Positions 50,786-58,257 of a stretch of 64,000 nucleotides of DNA are shown one piece after another. Position 1 is the stretch's first letter. Each line of letters begins with the position of its first letter. Origin of the DNA: Agromyces subbeticus DSM 16689 (GTDB taxonomy: Bacteria; Actinomycetota; Actinomycetes; Actinomycetales; Microbacteriaceae). The notes below the pieces were generated by a model, which made no database searches, was not told the DNA's origin, and saw only the letters and a program-made list of their open reading frames with translations. The position numbers and the translations under genes were made by a program. The stretch is taken from assembly GCF_000421565.1 (NCBI RefSeq), contig NZ_ATXG01000017.1, forward strand, positions 1-64,000, read 5' to 3'.

Positions 50786-51859
50786 TCAGACTGCCGCGGT
50801 CTCGAGGTCGACACGCGCCTCGAGCCCGAGAAAGGCGCCGTACCGCTCCGCGGCATCCGTGATCGCGGCAGCTTCGGCCGACGCCAGCACTCGATGCGGT
50901 CGGATCTCGAAGGTCACGGCCTTCGGGGTGACCGTGCGCTTCATGCCGGCGAGCAACTGCCCGTCGATGAGGGCCATGCCGATCGCCGCCTCGCGGCCGC
51001 GCGGCACGAGGCTCTCGGCGTCGACCATCCAACGGGAATCCTGATAGCCGCGATACATCTCGTCGAGTACCTGCAGCAGGTGACCGGGCGGCGACGCCGA
51101 CGATGGCGGCTCCCCCGGCGCGTGCCAGAAGGTGCGGCCGTCGTGCTCGAACGACGCGAGCCGGTCGTCGGTGCCGGCGATGCCGCGACGCACGTCGGTC
51201 AGGGTGAGCGTCGCCCAGTACGCGAGGTCGCGTTCGGTGGCCGGCCCGTGCGCGGTGAAGTAGCGCAGCGCGAGTTCGGCGAGGGCTTCGTCGCGCTCGA
51301 GGCGCCGCGGCTTGGGCACCCGATCGGCGAACAGCGCATAGGTGTGCTCCCCGTCGCGCGGTGCGCCGCTCGTGATGAGACCCTGCACCTCGAGGTATCC
51401 GAGCAGGAGCATCAGGTGCTGGCCGGTGAGCTCTTCACCCGACTCGGCGAGCGCCGTGGCGAGATCGGCGCGTGGGCGGTCGGATGCCTCGGCGAGCAAC
51501 CGTTCGACCGTGTCGGCGAGCGCGGTCATGCGATCGGCCAACGGCTGCAGCTGTTGCGTGAACACCGGCAGCACGCGCGGACCCGTGAGATCTTGCAGCC
51601 ACTGCAGGTCGCCGGCGCGCACGTAGTGCCAGGTCGAGCGCAGCACGTGCGTGCGCAGCAGCCGCCCGTCGGCGAGCGCCTGCGCAAGGTCGTCTCGGCT
51701 CGGCGCGGTCGTGCGCGTCGCGACGGCCCATGCCGACTGCGACGCGTTCTCGGCCTGCACGGCGACCAGCGATCGCACCGCGTGCTCGGCCGACTCGGCC
51801 GGTGCTGCGAGGTGCTGCGAGCGCAAGCGCCAGCGGGCGATGTCACGGTCGGTGATCAT
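50786..51859 (-). CDS. Winged-helix DNA-binding domain protein (HTH_42/YcaQ-like)
   Basis: A protein of 357 residues. The sequence ARWRLRSQHLAAP, LVAVQAENASQSAWAVATRT, LLRTHVLRSTWHYVRAGDLQWL and the C-terminal MVDAESLVPRGREAAI fit the HTH_42 family. The family includes AlkX/YcaQ glycosylases, which unhook DNA crosslinks, but many actinobacterial members have no proven activity. Start ATG 51859 overlaps the stop of a 24-codon frame (ATGA). Confidence 0.85.
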   Translation of the reverse strand: MITDRDIARWRLRSQHLAAPAESAEHAVRSLVAVQAENASQSAWAVATRTTAPSRDDLAQALADGRLLRTHVLRSTWHYVRAGDLQWLQDLTGPRVLPVFTQQLQPLADRMTALADTVERLLAEASDRPRADLATALAESGEELTGQHLMLLLGYLEVQGLITSGAPRDGEHTYALFADRVPKPRRLERDEALAELALRYFTAHGPATERDLAYWATLTLTDVRRGIAGTDDRLASFEHDGRTFWHAPGEPPSSASPPGHLLQVLDEMYRGYQDSRWMVDAESLVPRGREAAIGMALIDGQLLAGMKRTVTPKAVTFEIRPHRVLASAEAAAITDAAERYGAFLGLEARVDLETAAV

Positions 51860-51930
51860 GCGGGAACTCGCTCGCTGTCGTCGATGAGTGCCCAGAACTC
51901 CTCAGAGCCGACCTTGCCCGCGTAGTGCAT
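51856..51930 (-). CDS. Very small ORF coupled to the winged-helix gene
   Basis: A protein of 24 residues (MHYAGKVGSEEFWALIDDSE and four more). GGGTGGCAG precedes ATG 51930, and the stop overlaps the next start as ATGA. The FWALIDD word resembles the N-terminus of DUF4240-type proteins, so it could be a stub of such a gene or a small leader for translational coupling. Support is limited to spacing and overlap. Confidence 0.35.
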   Translation of the reverse strand: MHYAGKVGSEEFWALIDDSERVPA

Positions 51931-52002
51931 GCTGCCACCCTTTCGCATACGAAGCGCACAGACAAGGAGTTCGCGATTCGCAGGCGGGCCGCGCTCTGCT
52001 GC

Positions 52003-52017
52003 CAGAATTCCCGTATG
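52003..52017 (+). promoter_or_regulatory. Leaderless -10 element
   Basis: CAGAAT (52003-52008) stands exactly six bases before ATG 52015 and there is no ribosome-binding site. Confidence 0.4.
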
Positions 52018-52539
52018 GAGTTCCGCGCCAATGCCCCCGTCGACCGGTCCGCCGCCACTGAACTGTGGGAGGCCTACCGCGCCGCGCGACCTGATCGAGC
52101 GACCGACACCGAGCCGCCCTCGGTGGAACAGTTCGGCGACCACCCCGAGCTGACCGACGAACTCATCGAGCTCGTGCTCGCGGGCACGAAGCGCGCCACC
52201 GCCGCGCTCGTCGCCGAGTTCGCCGCCGATGCCCAGCCGCTCCCGCGGATCGGCAGCCACTGGATCGCCTGCGACTCCACCGGCCGACCCCGCGCCGTGC
52301 TGCGCAGCACTGAACTGCGCATCGCGGTGCTCGACGACGTCGACGAGGCGTTCGCGCGCGACGAGGGTGAAGGCGACCTGACCCTCGAATGGTGGCGTGA
52401 CGGCCATGTGCGTTACTGGCGGCGTTCGGCTCTGCGTCTCGGATTCGAGTGGAACAAGGAGCAGGAGATCGTGCTCGAGCGCTTCGATGTCGTGTGGCCC
52501 GAGCCGTCTCTCGAGTCGGGCCAACCTCATGCTCTCTGA
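52015..52539 (+). CDS. ASCH-domain protein
   Basis: A protein of 174 residues. The ASCH beta-barrel shows the typical pattern ELVLAGTKRATAALVAEF, PRIGSHWIACDSTGRPRAVLRSTELRIAVLDDVDEAFARDEGEGD and EIVLERFDVVWP. ASCH domains are thought to bind RNA, and some have nuclease or amidohydrolase activity. ATG 52015 is preferred over the longer frame because of the -10-like CAGAAT six bases upstream. The end overlaps the next gene by 11 bases. Confidence 0.88.
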   Translation: MEFRANAPVDRSAATELWEAYRAARPDRATDTEPPSVEQFGDHPELTDELIELVLAGTKRATAALVAEFAADAQPLPRIGSHWIACDSTGRPRAVLRSTELRIAVLDDVDEAFARDEGEGDLTLEWWRDGHVRYWRRSALRLGFEWNKEQEIVLERFDVVWPEPSLESGQPHAL

Positions 52540-52852
52540 CGACCCCGCGGCGCGCCGTCTCCAGCTGACGCTGCACAAACCGTGGTTCGCGCTCTACGGC
52601 GGCGTCAGGCCGACGCTCGTCATCGCCGGGCGCGGGCAGCCGGCCCAGTGGGGAGTCGGCACCTGGCAGGTGCCCGCCGGCGAGACGGTGCTCATCGGCG
52701 TGTATCTCTTCAATCGGATGTGGCGATTCGGCCGGGCTGAGATCGCGCTCGAGCCGAGTCATCCGCCGGCCCTCGTCTATCGGGCCCCGGCCCTGCCGTT
52801 CCTCCGCGGCCGGATTCGCACGAGCGAGAAGCCGCTGTCGAAGCGCGGCTAG
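52529..52852 (+). CDS. Small hypothetical protein
   Basis: A protein of 107 residues that overlaps the end of the ASCH gene. It contains RRLQLTLHKPWFALYGGVRPTLVIAGRGQPAQWGVGTWQVPAGETVLIGVYLFNRMWRFG-like beta-rich sequence. It has no signal peptide and no motif that I recognise. Its coding character (hydrophobic/charged alternation, no Arg runs) supports a real gene co-translated with the ASCH protein. Its stop overlaps the end of the convergent ArsR gene by four bases. Confidence 0.6.
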   Translation: MLSDDPAARRLQLTLHKPWFALYGGVRPTLVIAGRGQPAQWGVGTWQVPAGETVLIGVYLFNRMWRFGRAEIALEPSHPPALVYRAPALPFLRGRIRTSEKPLSKRG

Positions 52853-53166
52853 AGCCCTTCGGCGATCTGCTTGATCGTCGCGAGACGGCGATCCCACTCG
52901 GCGCCGATCGTCTCGAGCCGGCGAGCGGTCTCGCTCAGCTGCGCACCGATGACCCGGTACTGCACCTCGCGCCCGACGCGCACCGACTCGACGAGGCCCA
53001 CCTCTTGCAGCACCGCGAGGTGCTTGGCGATCGCCTGGCGGGTCACCGGCAGGCGCCCGGCGAGGGCCGACGCCGAAGCGTCGCCCTCGCCGAGTGCGGC
53101 CAGGATGCTCCACCGGGTCTCGTCTCCGAGTGCGGCGAACACCGGAACCAGCGTGCCCGTGGTCAC
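52849..53166 (-). CDS. ArsR-family repressor
   Basis: A protein of 105 residues. FAALGDETRWSILAALGEGDASASALAGRLPVTRQAIAKHLAVLQEVGLVESVRVGREVQYRV is a classic ArsR winged helix without metal-binding Cys. The GTG start at 53166 overlaps the stop of the SRPBCC gene (GTGA). In such pairs the ArsR protein represses its own operon. The paired TGCAAC-N6-RTTGCA sites at 53665-53715 are the candidate operators, and an identical pair at 27.2 kb may be a second target. Confidence 0.93.
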   Translation of the reverse strand: MTTGTLVPVFAALGDETRWSILAALGEGDASASALAGRLPVTRQAIAKHLAVLQEVGLVESVRVGREVQYRVIGAQLSETARRLETIGAEWDRRLATIKQIAEGL

Positions 53167-53633
53167 GCGTCGCCCTCGAGCAGGGCGACGAGCTTGTCGA
53201 GTTCGGAGACCCAGCCCTGCGCGTGGTCAGCCATGTTCGCGGCCGGGTCGGTCGTGCGATCGAACCCGGTCTCGACGACCGTGAGTTGCGTGCCCTCGGC
53301 CACCGGCTCGAGCGTGAAGGTGAACACCGTCGACTGATCGCCGACGGTCTCGGGCAGGTGCTCGGCGGCATCGTCGTTGCCCCAGCGGTACGACACCATG
53401 TGCGGGGCATCCACCGCCTCGACGCGCAGCGGCACAGTGCCGTACTCGGGGAAGGTGATGGTGCCGGATGCCCCGGCGCCGGTGCCGTCGAGCACGGTGA
53501 GCCCGAACCACTTCGAGATGTGTGCGGGGTCGGTCACGGCGGTCCACACCTTGTCGGCAGATGCGGCGATGCGAATGGTGCGCCGCACCGTGAAGGTGCC
53601 TTCGTCGATGACGGATGCCTCGTTGTCGGTCAT
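53163..53633 (-). CDS. SRPBCC/AHSA1-like protein
   Basis: A protein of 156 residues. The START-like fold with FTVRRTIRIAASADKVWTAVTDPAHISKWFG and a closing helix ending in GWVSELDKLVALLEGDA belongs to the Aha1-C-like group, which usually accompanies an ArsR gene and may bind a hydrophobic ligand. Start ATG 53633, with a GTG at 53639 eight bases after AAAGGA as a good alternative. It is the first gene of the operon with ArsR. Confidence 0.88.
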   Translation of the reverse strand: MTDNEASVIDEGTFTVRRTIRIAASADKVWTAVTDPAHISKWFGLTVLDGTGAGASGTITFPEYGTVPLRVEAVDAPHMVSYRWGNDDAAEHLPETVGDQSTVFTFTLEPVAEGTQLTVVETGFDRTTDPAANMADHAQGWVSELDKLVALLEGDA

Positions 53634-53664
53634 GGTCACAATGATTGTCCTTTCGTTGAGCAGT

Positions 53665-53715
53665 TGCAACTTTATGGTTGCACCTCCATGATTCAATTGC
53701 AACCCTTTGATTGCA
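53665..53715. promoter_or_regulatory. Paired ArsR operators
   Basis: TGCAAC-N6-GTTGCA (53665-53682) and TGCAAC-N6-ATTGCA (53698-53715) are 33 bp apart. They sit 32 bases upstream of the SRPBCC start and about 80 bases before the divergent aminotransferase start. Confidence 0.85.
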
Positions 53716-53797
53716 CTTGAGTGGCCGATGCACGAGACGCTCATCCAGAGGACGTAGGGTCGAATCACCGCCCCGCCTCGAGAGGAGAACGCCTGCC

Positions 53798-55072
53798 ATG
53801 AGCAGCGACGCAGCCCTGGATGTCTTCGACCGACGGGAGTCCGAAGTCCGCGGATACATCCGCGCGTTCCCGACCGTGTTCGACCGCGCGACGGGCTCGA
53901 CGCTCGTCGATGCCGACGGTCGCGAGTACCTCGATTTCTTCTCGGGCGCTGGCGTGCTCAACTACGGGCACAACAACCCCGCCTTCACCCGTGCACTCAT
54001 CGAGTACCTCGAGCGCGACGGCATCATCCACGGCCTCGACATGGCCACCTCGGCGAAGAAGGCGTTCATCGAGACGTTCGAGCGACTCGTGCTCGAGCCG
54101 CGCGGCCTCGACTACAAGTTGCAGTTCACCGGCCCGACCGGCGCGAACGCCGTCGAGGCCGCGCTCAAGGTCGCCCGACAGGCGACCGGTCGCTCGACCG
54201 TCGTGGCGTTCACGAACGCCTTCCACGGGCTGAGCCTCGGCGCCCTCGCCGCGACCGGCAACAACCACTACCGCAGCGCCGCGGGCGTCGGCCTCGACGA
54301 CATCGTGCGCCTGCCCTACGACGGCTACCTCGGCGAGGGCACCGACACGCTCGACCTGCTCGACAAGATGCTGGGCGACCCCGGCTCGGGCCTCGACCTG
54401 CCCGCCGCCGTCATCGTCGAAGCCGTGCAGGGCGAGGGCGGCATCAACGTCGCGAGCGCGCCCTGGCTGCGACGCCTCCGCGACATCACCGAGGCGCACG
54501 GCATCCTGCTGATCCTCGACGACATCCAGGCGGGCGTCGGTCGCACGGGCGCGTTCTTCGCGTTCGAAGAGGCCGGCATCGTGCCCGACCTCGTCACCGT
54601 CTCGAAGTCGATCTCGGGCTCGGGTCTGCCGATGTCACTCGTGCTGCTGCGACCCGAGGTCGACGTGTGGAAGCCCGGCCAGCACACCGGCACCTTCCGC
54701 GGCAACAACCTCGCCTTCGTGTCGGCGCGGGTCGCCCTCGAGACCTACTGGGCCGACACGGCATTCGCCGACGCGATCGGTGAGAAATCACGGATGCTGC
54801 GCGCCGAACTCGAGCGCATCGCCGCCGATCACCCCGAGCAGGGCTTCGTCGTGCGCGGCCGCGGGCTCATGTTCGGCCTCGCGTGCGATGCCGACCGCCA
54901 GCTCGCGGGCCGCATCTCGGCCGAGGCGTTCGGGCGCGGGCTCGTGATCGAGACGTCGGGTGCCCACGACGAGGTGCTGAAGTTCCTGCCGGCGCTGACG
55001 ATCTCAGACGAGGAGCTCGGACGCGGTCTCGCGATCGTGCGCGAGAGCCTTGCGGCGGTGCTCGCCGGCTGA
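53798..55072 (+). CDS. ectB: Diaminobutyrate--2-oxoglutarate aminotransferase (EctB-like)
   Basis: A protein of 424 residues, the usual EctB length. It is a class III PLP aminotransferase with FFSGAGVLNYGHNNP, QFTGPTGANAVEAALKVAR, VEAVQGEGGINVASAPWLRRLRD, LDDIQAGVGRTGAF, the PLP Lys in VSKSISGSGLPMSLVL (about 269) and HTGTFRGNNLAFVSA. These match EctB, which makes L-2,4-diaminobutyrate for ectoine, but related enzymes also feed other diaminobutyrate pathways. ectA and ectC are absent nearby. AGAGGAG precedes ATG 53798. It is divergent from the ArsR/SRPBCC operon and shares its operator region. Confidence 0.85.
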   Translation: MSSDAALDVFDRRESEVRGYIRAFPTVFDRATGSTLVDADGREYLDFFSGAGVLNYGHNNPAFTRALIEYLERDGIIHGLDMATSAKKAFIETFERLVLEPRGLDYKLQFTGPTGANAVEAALKVARQATGRSTVVAFTNAFHGLSLGALAATGNNHYRSAAGVGLDDIVRLPYDGYLGEGTDTLDLLDKMLGDPGSGLDLPAAVIVEAVQGEGGINVASAPWLRRLRDITEAHGILLILDDIQAGVGRTGAFFAFEEAGIVPDLVTVSKSISGSGLPMSLVLLRPEVDVWKPGQHTGTFRGNNLAFVSARVALETYWADTAFADAIGEKSRMLRAELERIAADHPEQGFVVRGRGLMFGLACDADRQLAGRISAEAFGRGLVIETSGAHDEVLKFLPALTISDEELGRGLAIVRESLAAVLAG

Positions 55073-55116
55073 CGCTGGAGAGCCGACGAGCCCGCGCCGC
55101 CGAGCCGCGCTGAACC

Positions 55117-56172
55117 TCACCCGGCGGGGATCAACCGCCGGTCTCGAAGATCCTGGAAGATCCGCAGGAACATCGCCTCCGTGTCGACGTACTCGTGGAA
55201 ACCGGCTCGCCTCGACTTGGAGCCGTCGGCGATCACGTCGTAGTCCCATCCGAAGACGAAGTCGCCGAAACGCCACGACGAGACATCCTCGTAGGGCGTC
55301 TCGACGAGGTCGTGCTTCGCGACCATCGAGTTCCAGAGATCGGCCTTGTCGGCCATCACCTCGGTGAGGTTCATCGGCAGCGGCGGAGCGACCTCGAGGT
55401 CGAAGAATCGCGCGATCTTCGGCCACATCGACGACCACCGGAACAGGTCGCCGTTCGTGATGTTGTACGCCTGGTTGCGACCCTCGGGGCTGGTTGCCGC
55501 CCAGACGGTGGCCTTCGCGAGCAGATCAGCGTCGGTCATCTCGATGAGACTCGAGTAGGCGCCCGGCTTGCCGGGGAAGCGGAACGGAATGCCCAGCTCC
55601 TTGCTCATCGAGGCGTAGACGGCGATGACCATCGCGAGGTTCATCGGATTGCCCAACCCGACCCCGGCGACGACCGAGGGGCGAAGCGCCGACCACGACC
55701 AGTTCGCCGTCGCCTGCCGCCGTTCGAGGAACTGCTGCTGGTCGACGTTGAACTCGGGCGGCATGTGCGGCGGGTCATCCTCTCTCGCCGGCGTCGCGAA
55801 CGGTCCGAGGTGCGCGCCGTAGACCTTGTAGCCCTGCATGAGGCTGATGTGCTCGAGGTGCGGCGCGACGGGCTCGATCGCGTCGACGACGTTGGTCAGC
55901 ATCGCGAGGTTCGGGCCGACGAGCTCGGCCCAGCTCGAACGATCCTGGTAGGCCGCGTAGAACACGTGGGTGACGTCGGTGAGGCCGGCGAGTCTCGAGG
56001 CGGTGTCGTCTCGGTCGAGCAGGTCGACGGCGATGTGACGCACCGCGGCGGTATCGTCACCGCCGCGACGCGAGAGACCGATGATCTTCCAGTCGCCCTC
56101 GTGCTCGAGGTGGGCGATCAGGTTGCCGCCGATCACTCCCCGCGCTCCAACCACCAGTGCTGTCTGCTGCAT
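55117..56172 (-). CDS. PRISE-like SDR (progesterone 5-beta-reductase/iridoid-synthase-like)
   Basis: A protein of 351 residues. ALVVGARGVIGGNLIAHLE is the nucleotide-binding loop, and LMQGYKVYGAHLG is the PRISE-type catalytic motif with Tyr and Lys. WSALRPSVVAGVGLGNPMNLA and YNITNGDLFRWSSMWPKIARFFD follow as in enone reductases. The substrate is an unknown enone-like compound. ATG 56172 faces the divergent ArsR gene at 56258. Paired dyads in the gap suggest that it is that regulator's main target. Confidence 0.9.
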   Translation of the reverse strand: MQQTALVVGARGVIGGNLIAHLEHEGDWKIIGLSRRGGDDTAAVRHIAVDLLDRDDTASRLAGLTDVTHVFYAAYQDRSSWAELVGPNLAMLTNVVDAIEPVAPHLEHISLMQGYKVYGAHLGPFATPAREDDPPHMPPEFNVDQQQFLERRQATANWSWSALRPSVVAGVGLGNPMNLAMVIAVYASMSKELGIPFRFPGKPGAYSSLIEMTDADLLAKATVWAATSPEGRNQAYNITNGDLFRWSSMWPKIARFFDLEVAPPLPMNLTEVMADKADLWNSMVAKHDLVETPYEDVSSWRFGDFVFGWDYDVIADGSKSRRAGFHEYVDTEAMFLRIFQDLRDRRLIPAG

Positions 56173-56189
56173 GTCGACTCCATCGTTAG

Positions 56190-56238
56190 ATCGTAATTTA
56201 CCGATCTAAGATCTATCACAACATCGGTAAATTGCGAT
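56190..56238. promoter_or_regulatory. Paired operators between the PRISE-like and ArsR genes
   Basis: ATCGTAATTTACCGAT (56190-56205) and ATCGGTAAATTGCGAT (56223-56238) are inverted copies of each other with one mismatch. Each has ATCG-N8-CGAT ends. They are 33 bp apart. Confidence 0.82.
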
Positions 56239-56257
56239 ACTGCGATATGATGGGTGC

Positions 56258-56572
56258 ATGACGGAATCGAGCCACGACGAGTTGGTGCCCGTATTCAAGG
56301 CGCTGGGGCACCCCACGCGCCTGGCCATTCTGGGCTGGCTCAGAGACCCGAACTCGTTTCCCCCGCAGGATCAGCCGGCGGATGAGATCGGCGTGTGCCT
56401 GAAGCACATCCAGGCTCGCGCGAACGTTTCGCAATCGACGGCGTCGCAGTTCATGGCGACCCTGCAGCGGGTGAATCTCGTGACGTGCACTCGCGTCGGC
56501 CAGTGGTCGCACTACCAGCGCAACGAGCCCGAGATCGCCCGACTGGCGCAACTCGTCGGCACGTCGATCTAG
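56258..56572 (+). CDS. ArsR-family repressor
   Basis: A protein of 104 residues. The winged helix has FKALGHPTRLAILGWLRDPNSFPPQDQPADEIGVCLKHIQARANVSQSTASQFMATLQRVNLVTCTRVGQWSHYQR, the ArsR layout with an extended loop containing one Cys (CLKHIQ). It is likely to sense a small molecule linked to the PRISE-like reductase, and to bind the paired dyads 20-70 bases upstream. Confidence 0.92.
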   Translation: MTESSHDELVPVFKALGHPTRLAILGWLRDPNSFPPQDQPADEIGVCLKHIQARANVSQSTASQFMATLQRVNLVTCTRVGQWSHYQRNEPEIARLAQLVGTSI

Positions 56573-56618
56573 CCCGCTGGGCGTTCGTGCCGGTCAGGCC
56601 GGCCGGCGAGACATCCGC

Positions 56619-58250
56619 TCAGCTGACCAGCCCCGCACCCGGAATCGCGGCGAGCAGTTCGCGGGTGTACGCATCTTGGGGGTCGTCGAAGATCTGCTCC
56701 GGGGTGCCGCTCTCGACGATGCGCCCGCGCTGCATGACATGCACCTCATCCGAGATCATGCGCACGACGGCGAGGTCATGGCTGATGAAGAGGTAGCTGA
56801 GCCCGAGGCGCTCCTGCAGGCCCGCCAGCAGCTCGAGGATCTGCGCCTGCACCAGCACGTCGAGCGCCGACACGGCCTCATCGAGCACCACCAGTTCGGG
56901 CTCGAGTGCGAGCGCACGCGCGATGGCGACGCGCTGCCGCTGGCCGCCCGAGAGCTCGTGCGGCAGGCGCGATGCCATCGCGCCCGGCAGCGCGACCTGC
57001 TCGAGTAGTTCGGCGACCCGCGCGCGGCGAGTGGCGGCGTTGCCGACCCGGTGCACCTTCAGCGGCTCGGCGATCGACTCCTCAACCGTGTAGCGCGGGT
57101 CGAGCGAGGCGTAGGGGTTCTGGAACACGGGTTGCACCCGACGACGGAAGGCGAAGAGCTCGCGGCGCTTCAAGCGTGTCAGGTCGGTGCCGTCGAACTC
57201 GATGCGGCCGTCCGTGATGTGCTCGAGTCCGAGCACCAGGTTCGCCGTCGTCGACTTGCCCGACCCCGACTCCCCCACGATCGAGACGGTCTTGCCGCGC
57301 GGAATCGCGAAGCTCACGCCGTCGACCGCGGTGAACTTCGTCGGCTCCCCCGCCTTCGGCGAGCGCAGGGCGAACTCCTTGCGCAGATCCGTGACCTCGA
57401 CGAGTGGGCGAGCGACGGTCGCCCCGCCGCGTGCACGCAACGGCTCTCGTCGCGAGGCGAGACTCGGCGCCGCTGCGAGCAATTGCCGCGTGTACTCGTG
57501 CTTCGGATTCGTCAGCACCTCGGTCGACGTGCCCGACTCGACGATGTTGCCGCGGAACATCACGACGATGCGATCGGCGCGCTCGGCGGCGAGCGCGAGG
57601 TCGTGGGTGATCAGGAACACCGCCGTGCCCATCTCGCCGGTGAGCTGGTCGAGCTGGTCGAGGATTCGGCGCTGCACGGTGACGTCGAGCGCCGATGTGG
57701 GCTCGTCGGCGATGAGCAGTCGCGGTTGGCACGCAAGTCCCATTGCGATGAGGGCGCGCTGCCGCATGCCACCCGAGAACTCGTGCGGGTACTGGCGTGC
57801 GCGCTGTGCCGGCTCGGGGATGCCGACGAGTTCGAGGAGTTCGAGCACTCGAGCCTGCACGGCATCGGTCGTGCCGTAGCCGTGCACCTCGAGCGCTTCG
57901 CCGATCTGCTCGCCGACGCGCATGAGCGGGTTGAGGTTCGACATCGGGTCCTGCGGCACCAGGCCGATGCCGGCGCCGCGCAGCTGCACGAGTTCGTTCT
58001 CACCGAGTTCGGTGATCTCGCGGCCCTCGAACAGGATGCTGCCCGCCGTGATCACGCCGTTCTCGGGGAGCAGCCTGTTGATCGCCGCGGCGGTCGTCGA
58101 CTTGCCGGAACCCGACTCGCCGACCACCGCGACGGTCTCGCCCGCCGCCACGTCGATCGAGACGTCGTTGACGGCGGTGACGAGCTCGCCACCGGTGCGG
58201 AAGGCGACCGAGAGGCCGCTGATGCGGAGAACCGGATCGTTCGTGGTCAT
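56619..58250 (-). CDS. Fused dipeptide/oligopeptide ABC transporter ATPase (DppD-DppF)
   Basis: A protein of 543 residues. Two ABC ATPase domains are joined in one chain. Each has Walker A (GESGSGKSTT), signature (FSGGMRQR and LSGGQRQR) and Walker B with DEPTSALD or DEAVSALD. Each carries the oligopeptide-transporter C-terminal extension (KHEYTRQLLAAAPSL, DAYTRELLAAIPGA). With the permeases at 63043-64000 it should form an importer of peptides or muropeptides. It is the last gene of the minus-strand operon. Seven bases separate it from the hydrolase gene. Confidence 0.94.
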   Translation of the reverse strand: MTTNDPVLRISGLSVAFRTGGELVTAVNDVSIDVAAGETVAVVGESGSGKSTTAAAINRLLPENGVITAGSILFEGREITELGENELVQLRGAGIGLVPQDPMSNLNPLMRVGEQIGEALEVHGYGTTDAVQARVLELLELVGIPEPAQRARQYPHEFSGGMRQRALIAMGLACQPRLLIADEPTSALDVTVQRRILDQLDQLTGEMGTAVFLITHDLALAAERADRIVVMFRGNIVESGTSTEVLTNPKHEYTRQLLAAAPSLASRREPLRARGGATVARPLVEVTDLRKEFALRSPKAGEPTKFTAVDGVSFAIPRGKTVSIVGESGSGKSTTANLVLGLEHITDGRIEFDGTDLTRLKRRELFAFRRRVQPVFQNPYASLDPRYTVEESIAEPLKVHRVGNAATRRARVAELLEQVALPGAMASRLPHELSGGQRQRVAIARALALEPELVVLDEAVSALDVLVQAQILELLAGLQERLGLSYLFISHDLAVVRMISDEVHVMQRGRIVESGTPEQIFDDPQDAYTRELLAAIPGAGLVS

Positions 58251-58257
58251 GACGGGT

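Noticed and set aside
53711..53797. An earlier start for the aminotransferase
   Set aside because: It would begin inside the ArsR operator. AGAGGAG before ATG 53798 and the EctB N-terminus support the later start.
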